The position numbers and the translations under genes are program-made. Below, one piece after another: positions 41,371 through 49,819 of a stretch of DNA of 64,000 nucleotides (positions are counted from its first letter, which is position 1; the number at the start of each line of letters is the position of its first letter). Origin of the DNA: Streptomyces spororaveus (GTDB taxonomy: Bacteria; Actinomycetota; Actinomycetes; Streptomycetales; Streptomycetaceae); the NCBI RefSeq assembly GCF_016755875.1, contig NZ_BNED01000005.1, forward strand, positions 3,203,001 through 3,267,000. The letters are read 5' to 3'. Under the pieces are notes generated by a model, which worked only from the letters and a program-made list of their open reading frames with translations, was not told the origin of the DNA and did no database searches.

Positions 41371-42228
41371 ATGAGCAAGCCGCCGCGCCTGACCCTGCCC
41401 GCCGCCGCCCGCGCGTACCTCCTCACCACCGAGCGCGGCGATTTCGCCGTGCACGAGGCCGGTGAGCCCGTACGCGGCACCGCCCTGCTGGTCCCCGGCT
41501 TCACGGGCAGCAAGGAGGACTTCATCGGCCTCCTGGAACCGCTGGCGGCCGCCGGGTACCGGGTCGTCGCCGTGGACGGGCGCGGGCAGCACGAGACCCC
41601 GGGACCGCGCGAGGAGGCCCCGTACGCCCTGGAGGAGCTGGCGCGCGACGTCCTCGCGCAGGTCCGCGCGCTGGGCGGGGACCGCGTGCACCTGGTCGGC
41701 CATTCCCTCGGCGGGCTGATCTCCCGCGCGGCCGTGCTGCGCGACCCCTCCCCCTTCGTCTCGCTCACCCTGATGAGCAGCGGGCCGGCCGCGATCTCCG
41801 AGGACCAGCAGGCCCGGACGAAGCTGCTGGTCGCCGCGCTGGAGGCGATGGGCGACGACATGCCCGGAATCTGGGCGGCGATGCGGGCGCACGATCCGCA
41901 GGACGCGGCCGCGGACTCCCCCGAGCTCGCGAGCTTCCTGCGCGAGCGGTGGCTGGCCACCGTCCCGGAGCAGCTGATCGTGACCGGCCGGACGCTGATC
42001 TCCGAGCCGGACCGGGTGGCGGAGCTGAGCGGCGTCGACCTGCCGAAGCTGGTCCTGTCGGGGGCCGTGGACCAGGCCTGGCCGGTGCCGCTGCTGGACG
42101 AGACGGCCCGGCGCCTGGGCGCGCGGCGGGTGGTCGTACCGGGGACGGATCACTCCCCGAACGCCGAGGACCCGGCCACGACGGCGCGTGAGCTGGCCGC
42201 GTTCTGGGACTCCTGCACCGGCGTGTAG
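41371..42228 (+). CDS. Alpha/beta hydrolase
   Basis: A 285-residue alpha/beta-hydrolase-fold protein. Motifs are the LVPGFTGSKEDF oxyanion loop, the nucleophile elbow GHSLGGL with Ser near 112, DGRGQHET, an acidic residue in SGAVDQAWP and His in GTDHSPNAED. The substrate is not evident. It has no export signal. It begins 6 nt after a -10 box, and is followed by a promoter and a 50-residue gene. Confidence 0.88.
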   Translation: MSKPPRLTLPAAARAYLLTTERGDFAVHEAGEPVRGTALLVPGFTGSKEDFIGLLEPLAAAGYRVVAVDGRGQHETPGPREEAPYALEELARDVLAQVRALGGDRVHLVGHSLGGLISRAAVLRDPSPFVSLTLMSSGPAAISEDQQARTKLLVAALEAMGDDMPGIWAAMRAHDPQDAAADSPELASFLRERWLATVPEQLIVTGRTLISEPDRVAELSGVDLPKLVLSGAVDQAWPVPLLDETARRLGARRVVVPGTDHSPNAEDPATTARELAAFWDSCTGV

Positions 42229-42249
42229 TTAGCCAGTGAAAAAATTTCC

Positions 42250-42279
42250 TTAGCGTAGGGAATGATTGCGGCCTACACT
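42250..42279 (+). promoter_or_regulatory. Promoter with upstream AT-rich tract
   Basis: TTAGCG (42250-42255), 18-nt spacer, TACACT (42274-42279). A 9-bp A/T tract (42239-42247) lies just upstream of the -35, a rare feature in this GC-rich region and similar in layout to the WblC-type element at wblC. Confidence 0.4.
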
Positions 42280-42325
42280 TCGTTGGACCAGTGCAAGGAG
42301 AAACACTGACGAAGGGAGAAGCCCC

Positions 42326-42478
42326 GTGCGCTTCGAGATTCTGCGCCTGGACGACGTCGACGGGTCCGCCGTGGACAGCACCGTCGTCGACGCGGCCTCC
42401 GTCAACCGGATCGTGCAGCAGGCCGCATCGGTCGGCCAGCGCATTCTGATCCGACCGGCCGAGAGTGCGTCCTGCTGA
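42326..42478 (+). CDS. Conserved 50-residue protein of unknown function
   Basis: Begins at GTG 42326 with AGGGAG 7 nt upstream and encodes a short acidic protein, VRFEILRLDDVDGSAVDS followed by a helix containing NRIVQQAASVGQRI. There is no Cys except at the last residue, no signal peptide and no membrane helix. A longer frame from 42266 exists but lacks a ribosome site. The mini-ORF MIAAYTSLDQCKEKH (42262-42309) precedes it on the same strand. A strong terminator follows. Confidence 0.7.
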   Translation: MRFEILRLDDVDGSAVDSTVVDAASVNRIVQQAASVGQRILIRPAESASC

Positions 42479-42497
42479 CGCATCGCACAAGACGTTG

Positions 42498-42528
42498 ACG
42501 CCCCCGCACCGGTCCGGTGCGGGGGCGT
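42498..42528. terminator. Bidirectional hairpin terminator
   Basis: A 15-bp palindrome (arms 42498-42512 and 42514-42528), lying between the 50-residue gene (stop at 42478) and the convergent marC-like gene (stop at 42576). Confidence 0.8.
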
Positions 42529-42575
42529 TCGTATGAGCGGCCGGGCCATCGGGCGGCCGGGCGGGCGGCCCGGGG

Positions 42576-43181
42576 TCAGGAGCCCTGGACGACCTGGAGC
42601 ACGCCGTTGATGATCTGCTGGACGGCGATCGCCGAGAGCATCATGCCCGCGAGCCGGGTGACGAGGACGACCCCGCCGTCCTTGATGACCCGGATGATCA
42701 CCAGCGAGTAGCGCATGGTGATCCACAGCACGACGTGCATGGCCACGATCGCGGCCCACACCGAGACCTGCCCCGCTGCGCCGTCGGCCTTCTGGACGGC
42801 CAGGATCACCGACACGATCGCGCCGGGTCCGGCCAGCAGCGGCATGCCCAGCGGCACCAGGGCCACGTTCACGTCCTTGGTCTGCTTCGGCTCGTCGTTC
42901 TTGCCGGTGAGCAGGTCCAGCGCGATGAGCAGGAGCAGCAGACCACCGGCGATCATCAGCGCCGGGACGGAGACGTGCAGGTAGTCCAGGATCTGCTGGC
43001 CGCAGATACCGAAGACCGCGATGACACCGAAGGCCACGCAGACGGCCTGCCAGGCCATGCGGCGCTGCACCTTGACGGGGCGGCCGGAGGTCAGGGCGAG
43101 GAAGATCGGCGTGATCCCCGGGGGGTCCATAATCACAAAAAGGGTGAGAAAAAGGGATCCGAAGACGGCGAATTCAAACAC
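42576..43181 (-). CDS. MarC-family integral membrane protein
   Basis: A 201-residue protein with six predicted membrane helices, beginning FEFAVFGSLFLTLFVIMDPPG, with the MarC/NAAT signature PLGMPLLAGPGAIVSVI. It lacks a known transport substrate; the family name came from the Escherichia coli mar region, but MarC itself is not a proven resistance protein. It starts at GTG 43181. It is convergent with the 50-residue gene. Confidence 0.9.
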   Translation of the reverse strand: MFEFAVFGSLFLTLFVIMDPPGITPIFLALTSGRPVKVQRRMAWQAVCVAFGVIAVFGICGQQILDYLHVSVPALMIAGGLLLLLIALDLLTGKNDEPKQTKDVNVALVPLGMPLLAGPGAIVSVILAVQKADGAAGQVSVWAAIVAMHVVLWITMRYSLVIIRVIKDGGVVLVTRLAGMMLSAIAVQQIINGVLQVVQGS

Positions 43182-43256
43182 AGTGATGCCTTGCAGAAGA
43201 GAGGGGTGTCGCGAAGAAGAAAAGTGGGACGGGTGGAGCGGGCCGGATCCGGCCGG

Positions 43257-44120
43257 TCAGCGCTCGCGTCCGCCGGCGCCCGGCACCGGGAAGGCCCCCG
43301 TCGCACGGCGCGTGATCTCGCCGTAGATCTCGGGGTCGGTCGTGAACTCCCCGAGGCGGCAGGTCTTGCGGCTGCCGTGGTAGTCGCTGGACCCGGTGGC
43401 CAGCAGGCCGAGGTCCGCCGCCAGGCCGCGCACGCGCGTGCGCGTGTCGGCGTCGTGGTCCATGTGGTCCACCTCGATGCCGTCCAGGCCCGCGGTCGCC
43501 AGTTCGGCTATCGCGGACTCGGAGACGCACCGTCCGCGCTTGACGGCGGCGGGGTGCGCGAGGACGGTGACCCCGCCCGCCGCCTTGACCAGGCGTACGG
43601 CCTCGAAGGGGTCGAGCTCGTGCTTCTCGGCGTACGCACGGCCGCCGTCGGCGAGCCACTCGGGCGTGAAGGCGTCCGAGACGGTGGGCACGACGCCCAG
43701 CTCGACGAGGGCGGTGGCGATGTGCGGCCGCCCGACCGAGCCGTCACCGGCGATCCTGGCCACCTGCTCCCAGGTGACGTCGACTCCGAGGTCCCGGAGC
43801 TTGCCGATCATGGCCCGGGCGCGCGGGGTGCGGTCGTCGCGGACGAGCTCCCGCTCACGGGCCAGCTCGGGCTCCTCGGGGTCGAAGAGGTACGCGAGCA
43901 TGTGCACGCCGACCCCGTCGAGCCGGCAGGACAGCTCGGCCCCGGTCACCAGCGTCAGTCCGGCCGGCAGGGCCGCGAGGGCCTCGCCGTATCCGCGCAC
44001 GGTGTCGTGGTCGGTCAGCGCCACCACGTCCAGCCCGGCGCCCGCGGCGTTGCGCACCAGCTCGGCGGGGGTGTCCGTACCGTCGGAGGCCGTGGAGTGG
44101 GCGTGCAGGTCGATGCGCAC
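43257..44120 (-). CDS. PHP-domain phosphoesterase (RNase AM / nucleoside bisphosphatase type)
   Basis: A 287-residue metal-dependent phosphoesterase. Metal-binding motifs appear in order: HAHSTASDG (HxH near the start), DHDT, GAELS, HIATAL, HPAAVKRGR, a central GIEVDHMDHD and SSDYHG at the C-terminus. This pattern matches the TrpH/YciV family that hydrolyses 3',5'-nucleoside bisphosphates and degrades short RNA from 5' to 3'. The GTG at 44120 (VRIDLHAHS) is preferred because the domain starts right there and GGAG precedes it; the frame opens further upstream. Confidence 0.87.
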   Translation of the reverse strand: MRIDLHAHSTASDGTDTPAELVRNAAGAGLDVVALTDHDTVRGYGEALAALPAGLTLVTGAELSCRLDGVGVHMLAYLFDPEEPELARERELVRDDRTPRARAMIGKLRDLGVDVTWEQVARIAGDGSVGRPHIATALVELGVVPTVSDAFTPEWLADGGRAYAEKHELDPFEAVRLVKAAGGVTVLAHPAAVKRGRCVSESAIAELATAGLDGIEVDHMDHDADTRTRVRGLAADLGLLATGSSDYHGSRKTCRLGEFTTDPEIYGEITRRATGAFPVPGAGGRER

Positions 44121-44186
44121 AGCCTGGCTCCATGGGTCGTACGTACGAACGGGGGACACTCCAGGATAACCGGGCCCGGGCACCCC

Positions 44187-44831
44187 TCAGGCAGGGCCCA
44201 GGATGCGGGGACTCAGGGCCCCGCACGGAACGAGCTCGACCTCGGCTCCCGCGTCACGCAGGTCGGTGAGGACGAGCTCGTCGTACATCAACAGGCCGGA
44301 CTGCTCCGGCCAGACGATCGCCCACAGCCACAGGCCGCACGCCTCGCCGGCGAAGACGGCCCGGTCGTCCGGGCCGCCGCCCACGTGCCACAGGGGGGTC
44401 GGACGGCCCGCCGCGACCACCTTGGCGTGCGGTGGCGCCGATACGTCGATGGACGAGCCGGGGTCGACTCCGTCGATGCCCGCGTACCGCGCGCCCAGGC
44501 CGACACCCAGTTCCTCCGCGATCAGCAGCAACTCGCCGATCCCGCCGAGCGGGCCCGGGCCGGAGCAGGCCACCGCGGTCGCCCGGCCGCCGCTGCGGTC
44601 GTCACCGGCGGACGCGACCCCGGTGAACAGCCACCCCACCGGCAGCGGCCACGGCATCCACACCGGCACCCTGGCGCGGTGCACCATCACGCTCAGGCCT
44701 TCGACGCTCGGCGGGATGACGGGTTGCAGGGGGTGGACGGCACCGTGCACCGCGCACTGCCAGGAGTCGGAGAAAAGTCCGGGCGCCCTGACCCGGCCGC
44801 CGCACTTCGGGCAACTTGGTTCACCCCTCAT
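44187..44831 (-). CDS. Zinc-ribbon protein, DUF6758-like
   Basis: A 214-residue protein with an N-terminal Cys-x2-Cys (CPKCGGR) and a second Cys/His pair in WQCAVHG, a probable zinc ribbon at residues 7-30. The rest is a Gly/Ala/Pro-rich alpha/beta region with repeated Trp (WPLPVGWLFTG, LWLWAIVWPEQ). Function unknown; I believe it is a conserved Streptomyces family. The ATG at 44831 has GAGGAG 11 nt upstream. It is upstream of the PHP gene on the same strand with a 66-nt gap. Confidence 0.72.
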   Translation of the reverse strand: MRGEPSCPKCGGRVRAPGLFSDSWQCAVHGAVHPLQPVIPPSVEGLSVMVHRARVPVWMPWPLPVGWLFTGVASAGDDRSGGRATAVACSGPGPLGGIGELLLIAEELGVGLGARYAGIDGVDPGSSIDVSAPPHAKVVAAGRPTPLWHVGGGPDDRAVFAGEACGLWLWAIVWPEQSGLLMYDELVLTDLRDAGAEVELVPCGALSPRILGPA

Positions 44832-44891
44832 AGGAAGCCACGCTCCTCCCCGCCCGGCCCCCAGTCAAGGCACGCTCACCCGTCCGGGCCC

Positions 44892-45476
44892 TCAGTCCAG
44901 GGCGACGGCGCTACGCAAAGGGTCCCGCAGGTCCGTTCCGCGCGCGAGCCAGCGTTCCTGGAGCGCGGCCGCTCCGTGCACGCGCTTCCAGGCGGCCTCG
45001 TTCGCCGTCATCGGCAGCAGGGGCAGGAAGTGCACCGGGTCCATGGGTTCGTCGAGCTCCAGGTCCTCGACCAGGCCGCCCGGTTCCGCCACGAGGACGG
45101 AGCTGAAGGGGGCCCCGTCCCAGAGCGGCGCGCCCACGTCCAGCGAGGCCCCGGGGGCCACGATCAGCCCCTCGACCTGCGGAGACGCGGCCAGCACCGC
45201 GAGCGGCCGCAGCAGTTTGTCGGTGGCCGCCAGTCCTCCCCGTACGGTCAGCACCAGCTCGGCGCGCGGGCCCCGTACGGGGTCGGCGACCACGGCGGTC
45301 GGATCGGTCATCGGGTGCGCGGACATCCCGAGGGTCGCGTACCGCACGAGGTCGCCCTCGGCGAAACGGAGTACCTCGATGCGGTCGGTGCCCAGGAAGG
45401 TGACGGCGGCGCGTGCGTCGGGTTCACCGAACGCCGTACGCAGCCGGGCCTCCACGAGAGCCAGAATTTCTGCCAT
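44892..45476 (-). CDS. Suppressor-of-fused (SUFU) domain protein
   Basis: A 194-residue protein with the SUFU-like domain seen in bacteria: YATLGMSAHPM, a hydrophobic beta strand block GPRAELVLTV and FLPLLPMTANEAAWKRVHG. Bacterial SUFU proteins often act as toxin-immunity or general protein-interaction modules; there is no adjacent toxin gene, so its role here is unknown. The ATG at 45476 is preceded 6 nt upstream by a -10 box TATGCT and a TTTACC -35, so it is expected to be transcribed on its own and be leaderless. Confidence 0.82.
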   Translation of the reverse strand: MAEILALVEARLRTAFGEPDARAAVTFLGTDRIEVLRFAEGDLVRYATLGMSAHPMTDPTAVVADPVRGPRAELVLTVRGGLAATDKLLRPLAVLAASPQVEGLIVAPGASLDVGAPLWDGAPFSSVLVAEPGGLVEDLELDEPMDPVHFLPLLPMTANEAAWKRVHGAAALQERWLARGTDLRDPLRSAVALD

Positions 45477-45482
45477 GAAGCG

Positions 45483-45510
45483 AGCATAGAACTCGTATCA
45501 GCCGGGTAAA
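45483..45510 (-). promoter_or_regulatory. Promoter of the SUFU-domain gene
   Basis: On the minus strand TTTACC (45505-45510), a 16-nt spacer and TATGCT (45483-45488), ending 6 nt before the ATG at 45476. The best sigma-70-like promoter of the leaderless type in the window. Confidence 0.6.
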
Positions 45511-45555
45511 GGGCGGGTCTTGACCATCCGTCGGCTGATAGTGTTGACAGCTGTT

Positions 45556-45752
45556 CGGGGCCGCACGCAGAAGCGGTGTTTCAGCGCCCCGGCGACAGGA
45601 CGTCCCTCACGGGGGACCGGCCGGAGGAGGTGGGGCTGCGGTGGACCGAAGTCGATCGTGCAGTACCAATCGCTCTTCCACTTCTGTGACGGGCGCATCC
45701 CGCCCCCTTTGATCTGCTCGATCCCCTGATCCGCCGATCAGTAGAAGAGCGA
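45556..45752 (+). promoter_or_regulatory. Structured leader region upstream of corA
   Basis: The 390-nt gap 45477-45867 has no convincing gene but holds many possible stems. An outer 9-bp stem TCGCTCTTC/GAAGAGCGA (45670-45678 and 45744-45752) encloses two hairpins, GGGCG/CGCCC (45691-45705) and CTGATC/GATCAG (45726-45741), forming a three-way junction. Further upstream are CGGGGC/GCCCCG (45556-45591) and GTCCC/GGGAC (45602-45617). corA encodes a Mg2+ channel, so an ion-responsive leader is conceivable, but GC-rich DNA easily forms stems. Confidence 0.4.
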
Positions 45753-45867
45753 CGGCAGAACGTTGTCCTCCCGTCCTGTTCCCTCCCTGCCCGGGCCTGC
45801 CCGCCCGCCTGCGGAGGAGGGTCTCCCACCCGTACGGTCCGCAGCCGTGCGCGAGAAGGAGCCTGCC

Positions 45868-46983
45868 ATGTCGATGCTGCCCTACCTGCGTGCGGCCGTT
45901 CGTCCCGCCCTGCGCAGGGCCACCCCCGTACAGCCCGGCTACGACACCACCCGCGACCCGTCGGCGAGCAGCGCGGTGGTCGACTGCGCCGTGTACCGCG
46001 ACGGGCGCCGGATGCTGGGCCCGGCGTGTCTGACGCCCCGTGAGGCGATCCGCCGGGTCCGCGAGGACGGCGGGTTCGCCTGGATCGGGCTGCACGAGCC
46101 GACGGAGGCCGAGTTCGCGGGGATCGCCGCCACCTTCGGGCTTCACCCGCTGGCCGTGGAGGACGCGGTGCACGCGCACCAGCGGCCGAAGCTGGAGCGC
46201 TACGACGACACCCTCTTCACCGTCTTCAAGACGATCCACTACGTCGACCACGCCGAACTGACCGCCACCAGCGAGGTGGTGGAGACCGGCGAGGTGATGT
46301 GCTTCACCGGCCCCGACTTCGTCATCACCGTCCGGCACGGCGGACAGGGATCCCTCAAGGGCCTGCGCCACCGCCTCCAGGGCGACCCGGACCTCCTCGC
46401 GAAGGGCCCCTCGTCGGTCCTGCACTCCATCGCCGACCACGTGGTCGACGGCTACATCGCGGTGGCCGCGGCGGTGCAGGACGACATCGACGAGGTGGAG
46501 AGCGAGGTCTTCGCCGCCCCCGCCAAGGGCAGCGCGCGCGGCGGCGACGCGGGCCGCATCTACCAGCTCAAGCGCGAGGTGCTGGAGTTCAAGCGGGCGG
46601 TCTCACCGCTGCTGCGCCCGATGGAGCTGCTGAGCGAGCGGCCGATGCGGCTGGTGGACCCGGACATCCAGAAGTACTTCCGCGACGTCGCCGACCACCT
46701 GGCCCGGGTGCACGAGCAGGTGGTGGGCTTCGACGAGCTGCTGAACTCGATCCTCCAGGCCAACCTCGCCCAGGCGACGGTCGCCCAGAACGAGGACATG
46801 CGCAAGATCACCTCCTGGGCGGCGATCATCGCCGTGCCGACGATGATCTGCGGCGTGTACGGGATGAACTTCGAGCACATGCCGGAGCTCCACTGGCGCT
46901 ACGGCTATCCGATGGTGATGGCCGCGATCGCCGCCTCCTGCTTCACCATCCACCGCGCACTGCGCCGCCACGGCTGGCTCTGA
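45868..46983 (+). CDS. corA: CorA-family magnesium/divalent cation transporter
   Basis: A 371-residue channel subunit with a long acidic cytoplasmic domain (helical, LKGLRHRLQ, VQDDIDEVESEVF) and two C-terminal membrane helices. The selectivity motif YGMNFEHMPE sits between them, as in all CorA proteins, and a short basic C-terminus follows. CorA forms pentamers for Mg2+ and Co2+ uptake. ATG 45868 is chosen because AAGGAG lies 6 nt upstream; the frame opens at 45763. It is close to an MgtE-like and a DUF1003 gene. M. tuberculosis Rv1239c is the counterpart (from memory). Confidence 0.93.
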   Translation: MSMLPYLRAAVRPALRRATPVQPGYDTTRDPSASSAVVDCAVYRDGRRMLGPACLTPREAIRRVREDGGFAWIGLHEPTEAEFAGIAATFGLHPLAVEDAVHAHQRPKLERYDDTLFTVFKTIHYVDHAELTATSEVVETGEVMCFTGPDFVITVRHGGQGSLKGLRHRLQGDPDLLAKGPSSVLHSIADHVVDGYIAVAAAVQDDIDEVESEVFAAPAKGSARGGDAGRIYQLKREVLEFKRAVSPLLRPMELLSERPMRLVDPDIQKYFRDVADHLARVHEQVVGFDELLNSILQANLAQATVAQNEDMRKITSWAAIIAVPTMICGVYGMNFEHMPELHWRYGYPMVMAAIAASCFTIHRALRRHGWL

Positions 46984-46996
46984 GGGAGCGACCCCC

Positions 46997-47002
46997 TACG
47001 CT
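46997..47002 (+). promoter_or_regulatory. -10 box for the 171-residue protein
   Basis: TACGCT, exactly 6 nt before the ATG at 47009; leaderless type. Confidence 0.5.
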
Positions 47003-47008
47003 GTCGGC

Positions 47009-47524
47009 ATGACTCTCAGCACGCTCGACCTGGCCCTCGTCGAGGAGGCCACCAAGAAGTCCGGCCTGATCTGGGTGCGCGGCGGCGGGGCCGACCGCGC
47101 CCTGTGGCACGCCTGGGTGGACGGCGCGGCCCACGTACTGGGCGACGGGCCCGGCGAACAGCCGTTCCCGGGGCTGGCGGACGGCGCGAGTGCCGAGGTG
47201 ACCGTACGGAGCAAGGACAAGGGCGGCCGGCTGGTGGCCTGGACGGCGACGGTACGGGAGCTGCCTCCGCGGGGCGAGGAGTGGGCGGCGGCCGTCGCCG
47301 AGCTCAAGGGCAAGCGGCTGAACGCGCCCGACTCGGAGGACATGACCGAGCGGTGGGCGCGGGAGTGCCGGCTGCTGCGGCTGGAGCCGGAGTCGGTCCG
47401 CGCCGGCCTGCCGGACGGCTCGCTGGCCGCGACTCCGCTGCCGTCCCCGGCGACGACCCGCCGGGCGATCCCGGCGGGCCTGCCGAAGCTGCTGCTGAAG
47501 CGCAGGAAGGCCGCCCGGGGTTAG
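47009..47524 (+). CDS. Conserved hypothetical protein
   Basis: A 171-residue protein with a predominantly beta N-terminal half (GLIWVRGGG, ALWHAWVDGAAHVL, SAEVTVRSKDKGGRLVAWTA) and a helical, basic C-terminus (KLLLKRRKAARG). The pattern is reminiscent of a pyridoxamine-oxidase-like split barrel, but no cofactor-binding motif is evident, so this is only a guess. Preceded by a leaderless-type -10 box; it sits 25 nt after corA. Confidence 0.6.
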   Translation: MTLSTLDLALVEEATKKSGLIWVRGGGADRALWHAWVDGAAHVLGDGPGEQPFPGLADGASAEVTVRSKDKGGRLVAWTATVRELPPRGEEWAAAVAELKGKRLNAPDSEDMTERWARECRLLRLEPESVRAGLPDGSLAATPLPSPATTRRAIPAGLPKLLLKRRKAARG

Positions 47525-47574
47525 GGGGTACCGGCGTACCGCCGGCCACGGGTGAAGGTGCGGTCCCGGACCGC

Positions 47575-48360
47575 TCAGGGCTTGGTCGGGTTCGCGCCCT
47601 GGCCGGAGCTCTTGGAGGGGGCGGGGGCGCCGCCCGCGTCCTTGGTCGTCGGCAACTGGGACCCGTAGTCGACCGTCTGGTCCTGAGCGGGCGCCTCCAG
47701 CGGGAACGTCTTGCCCCACTCCGCGAGTTCGACCCTGCCCGCGCCCCCGGCGCGCTCCATGAGCAGCGGGTACGGGGTCCCCTCCAGCGATACCGACAGC
47801 TTGCCGCCCTTGCCCGCGTCGGCCGTGACCTGGACCGCGCGGGTGTGCCCGACCTTCGTGTACGAGCCCTTGGCGAGCTTGCCCTCCAGCCCGAGCAGCC
47901 CGTCCAGCAGCACGTCCATGTCCGTGAAGCCGCGGAACTGCTTGTACGAGGGGTCGCCCTCGGGCACCTTCACGTACTTGTCGCCGAGCTTGCCGGCCGA
48001 GTCGGACTGGCCCCAGAACGCCGCGCTCGCCTTCAGGTAGAGCTGCTCCCCCACGCGCAGCAGCTGGAAGGTGTCGTCGTTGGACTTCACCTCGCCGGAA
48101 CCGCCGTCCGCCTTGAGCCGCATGTCGAGGGTGAAGGACTTGCCGCCGCTCACCAGCGTGCCGGACAGGTGCACCGAGTCGGCCTCCGTCGCGGCCGCCT
48201 TCGCCTTCGCCTCGATCTTGTCGGCGGACAGCTTGCCGACACCGTTCGTGCCCTCGTCGGGGTCCTCCCCGCAGCCCGTACCGGTGACGGCGAGGCCCGC
48301 GCACAGCACACCGATGAAGGCGGCCCGGCGCAGCCGCGCGGCAGGGAAGTAGGCGGTCAC
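47575..48360 (-). CDS. Secreted lipoprotein, LppX/LprAFG-like
   Basis: A 261-residue lipoprotein with signal peptide and lipobox ending at Cys30 (VTGTGC). The rest looks like a beta-rich bowl (repeated short strands such as SVHLSGTLVSGGKSFTLDM, TFQLLRVGEQLYLKAS), as in LppX/LprAFG lipid-carrier proteins. C-terminal about 30 residues are Pro/Ser/Gly-rich. It starts at GTG 48360 behind GAGAGG. Lipid or signal binding at the cell surface is likely but unproven. Convergent with the preceding gene. Confidence 0.75.
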   Translation of the reverse strand: MTAYFPAARLRRAAFIGVLCAGLAVTGTGCGEDPDEGTNGVGKLSADKIEAKAKAAATEADSVHLSGTLVSGGKSFTLDMRLKADGGSGEVKSNDDTFQLLRVGEQLYLKASAAFWGQSDSAGKLGDKYVKVPEGDPSYKQFRGFTDMDVLLDGLLGLEGKLAKGSYTKVGHTRAVQVTADAGKGGKLSVSLEGTPYPLLMERAGGAGRVELAEWGKTFPLEAPAQDQTVDYGSQLPTTKDAGGAPAPSKSSGQGANPTKP

Positions 48361-48547
48361 GGGCGGGTGCCTCTCGTCGGTCGTCTGCGAGCGTCAGGCA
48401 GCGTACCCGCCCGTAGCGCGCGCCCCGCGACCGCGCCCCGGTGAACACCGACCCCCGGCCGGACCGCCCCACCAGGACGCTTTCCCCGGGCACGGGCTAG
48501 CCTGAGGGGCGGCACGACTCTTGATCGACGCACTAGGAGGCGCTCGG

Positions 48548-49819
48548 ATGGCTGCAGGCGCCCCGCGGATCTTCGTCTCGCATCTGTCGGGTGTGCCCGT
48601 CTTCGACCCCAACGGCGACCAGGTCGGCCGGGTCCGCGACCTCGTCGCGATGCTCCGGGTCGGCGGCCGGCCGCCGCGGCTGCTGGGCCTGGTGGTCGAG
48701 GTCGTCAGCCGGCGCCGGATCTTCCTGCCCATGACCCGGGTCACCGGGGTGGAGTCCGGGCAGGTCATCACCACCGGTGTGATCAACATGCGGCGGTTCG
48801 AGCAGCGCCCGACCGAACGCCTGGTCCTGGGCGAGCTGCTGGACCGGCGGGTGACGCTGGTCGCGAGCGGCGAGGAGGTCACCGTCCTGGACGTGGCCAT
48901 CCAGCAGCTGCCGGCCCGCCGGGACTGGGAGATCGACCGGATCTTCGTACGGAAGGGCAAGTCGGGAGCGCTGCGCCGGCGCGGCGAGGCCCTGACGGTG
49001 GAGTGGTCGGCGGTCACGGGCTTCTCGCTGGAGGAGCACGGGCAGGGCGCCGAGAACCTGGTCGCCACCTTCGAGCAGATGCGCCCGGCGGACGTGGCGA
49101 ACGTCCTGCACCACCTGACGCCGAAGCGGCGCGCCGAGGTGGCCAACGCCCTCGACGACGACCGGCTCGCGGACGTGCTGGAGGAGCTGCCCGAGGACGA
49201 GCAGGTGGAGATCCTCGGCAAGCTGAAGGAGGAGCGCGCCGCCGACGTCCTGGAGGCGATGGACCCGGACGACGCGGCCGACCTGCTCTCCGAGCTGCCG
49301 GAGGACGACAAGGAGCGGCTGCTGACGCTGATGCAGCCGGACGACGCGGCCGACGTGCGCCGCCTGCTGTCCTACGAGGAGAACACCGCCGGCGGTCTGA
49401 TGACCACCGAGCCGATCGTGCTGCGGCCCGACGCGACGGTCGCCGACGCGCTGGCCCGCGTACGGCAGGCGGACCTGTCGCCTGCGCTGGCGGCGCAGGT
49501 GTACGTGTGCCGGCCGCCGGACGAGACGCCGACGGGCAAGTACCTGGGCACGGTGCACTTCCAGCGGCTGCTGCGCGACCCCCCGTTCACGCTGGTCAGC
49601 TCGATCGTGGACACGGACCTGCCGCCGCTGCGCCCGAACGCCTCGCTGCCCGCGGTGACCACGCACCTCGCCGCCTACAACATGGTGGCGGTGCCGGTGG
49701 TCGACGAGAGCGGCTCGCTGCTGGGCGCGGTGACCGTGGACGACGTGCTGGACCACCTGCTGCCGGACGACTGGCGGGAGACGGACTTCCATTCCGAGGA
49801 GGCCGTGGGTGGCCGCTGA
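48548..49819 (+). CDS. Soluble MgtE-like protein: PRC barrel, MgtE N-domain and CBS pair
   Basis: A 423-residue protein with a PRC-barrel-like start (GVPVFDPNGDQVGRVRDLVA), then a helical MgtE N-domain (about 175-290: PADVANVLHHLTPKRRAE, DVLEELPEDEQVEIL), then two CBS motifs (about 290-410; TTEPIVLRPDATVADAL, SLLGAVTVDDVLDHLLPDDW). The Mg2+-channel membrane domain of MgtE is absent: there are no hydrophobic spans. It is probably a Mg2+-sensing regulator rather than a transporter. ATG 48548 has a perfect AGGAGG. It is co-transcribed with a DUF1003 gene (11-nt overlap). Rv1232c is the counterpart (from memory). Confidence 0.88.
   Translation: MAAGAPRIFVSHLSGVPVFDPNGDQVGRVRDLVAMLRVGGRPPRLLGLVVEVVSRRRIFLPMTRVTGVESGQVITTGVINMRRFEQRPTERLVLGELLDRRVTLVASGEEVTVLDVAIQQLPARRDWEIDRIFVRKGKSGALRRRGEALTVEWSAVTGFSLEEHGQGAENLVATFEQMRPADVANVLHHLTPKRRAEVANALDDDRLADVLEELPEDEQVEILGKLKEERAADVLEAMDPDDAADLLSELPEDDKERLLTLMQPDDAADVRRLLSYEENTAGGLMTTEPIVLRPDATVADALARVRQADLSPALAAQVYVCRPPDETPTGKYLGTVHFQRLLRDPPFTLVSSIVDTDLPPLRPNASLPAVTTHLAAYNMVAVPVVDESGSLLGAVTVDDVLDHLLPDDWRETDFHSEEAVGGR

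Noticed and set aside
42735..45509. A 924-codon plus-strand frame over marC, PHP and SUFU genes
   Set aside because: Antisense shadow spanning several real genes with different starts; composition is typical of noise.
45520..45829. Short frames on both strands in the gap upstream of corA
   Set aside because: No ribosome site, no protein-like composition; better explained as a leader region.
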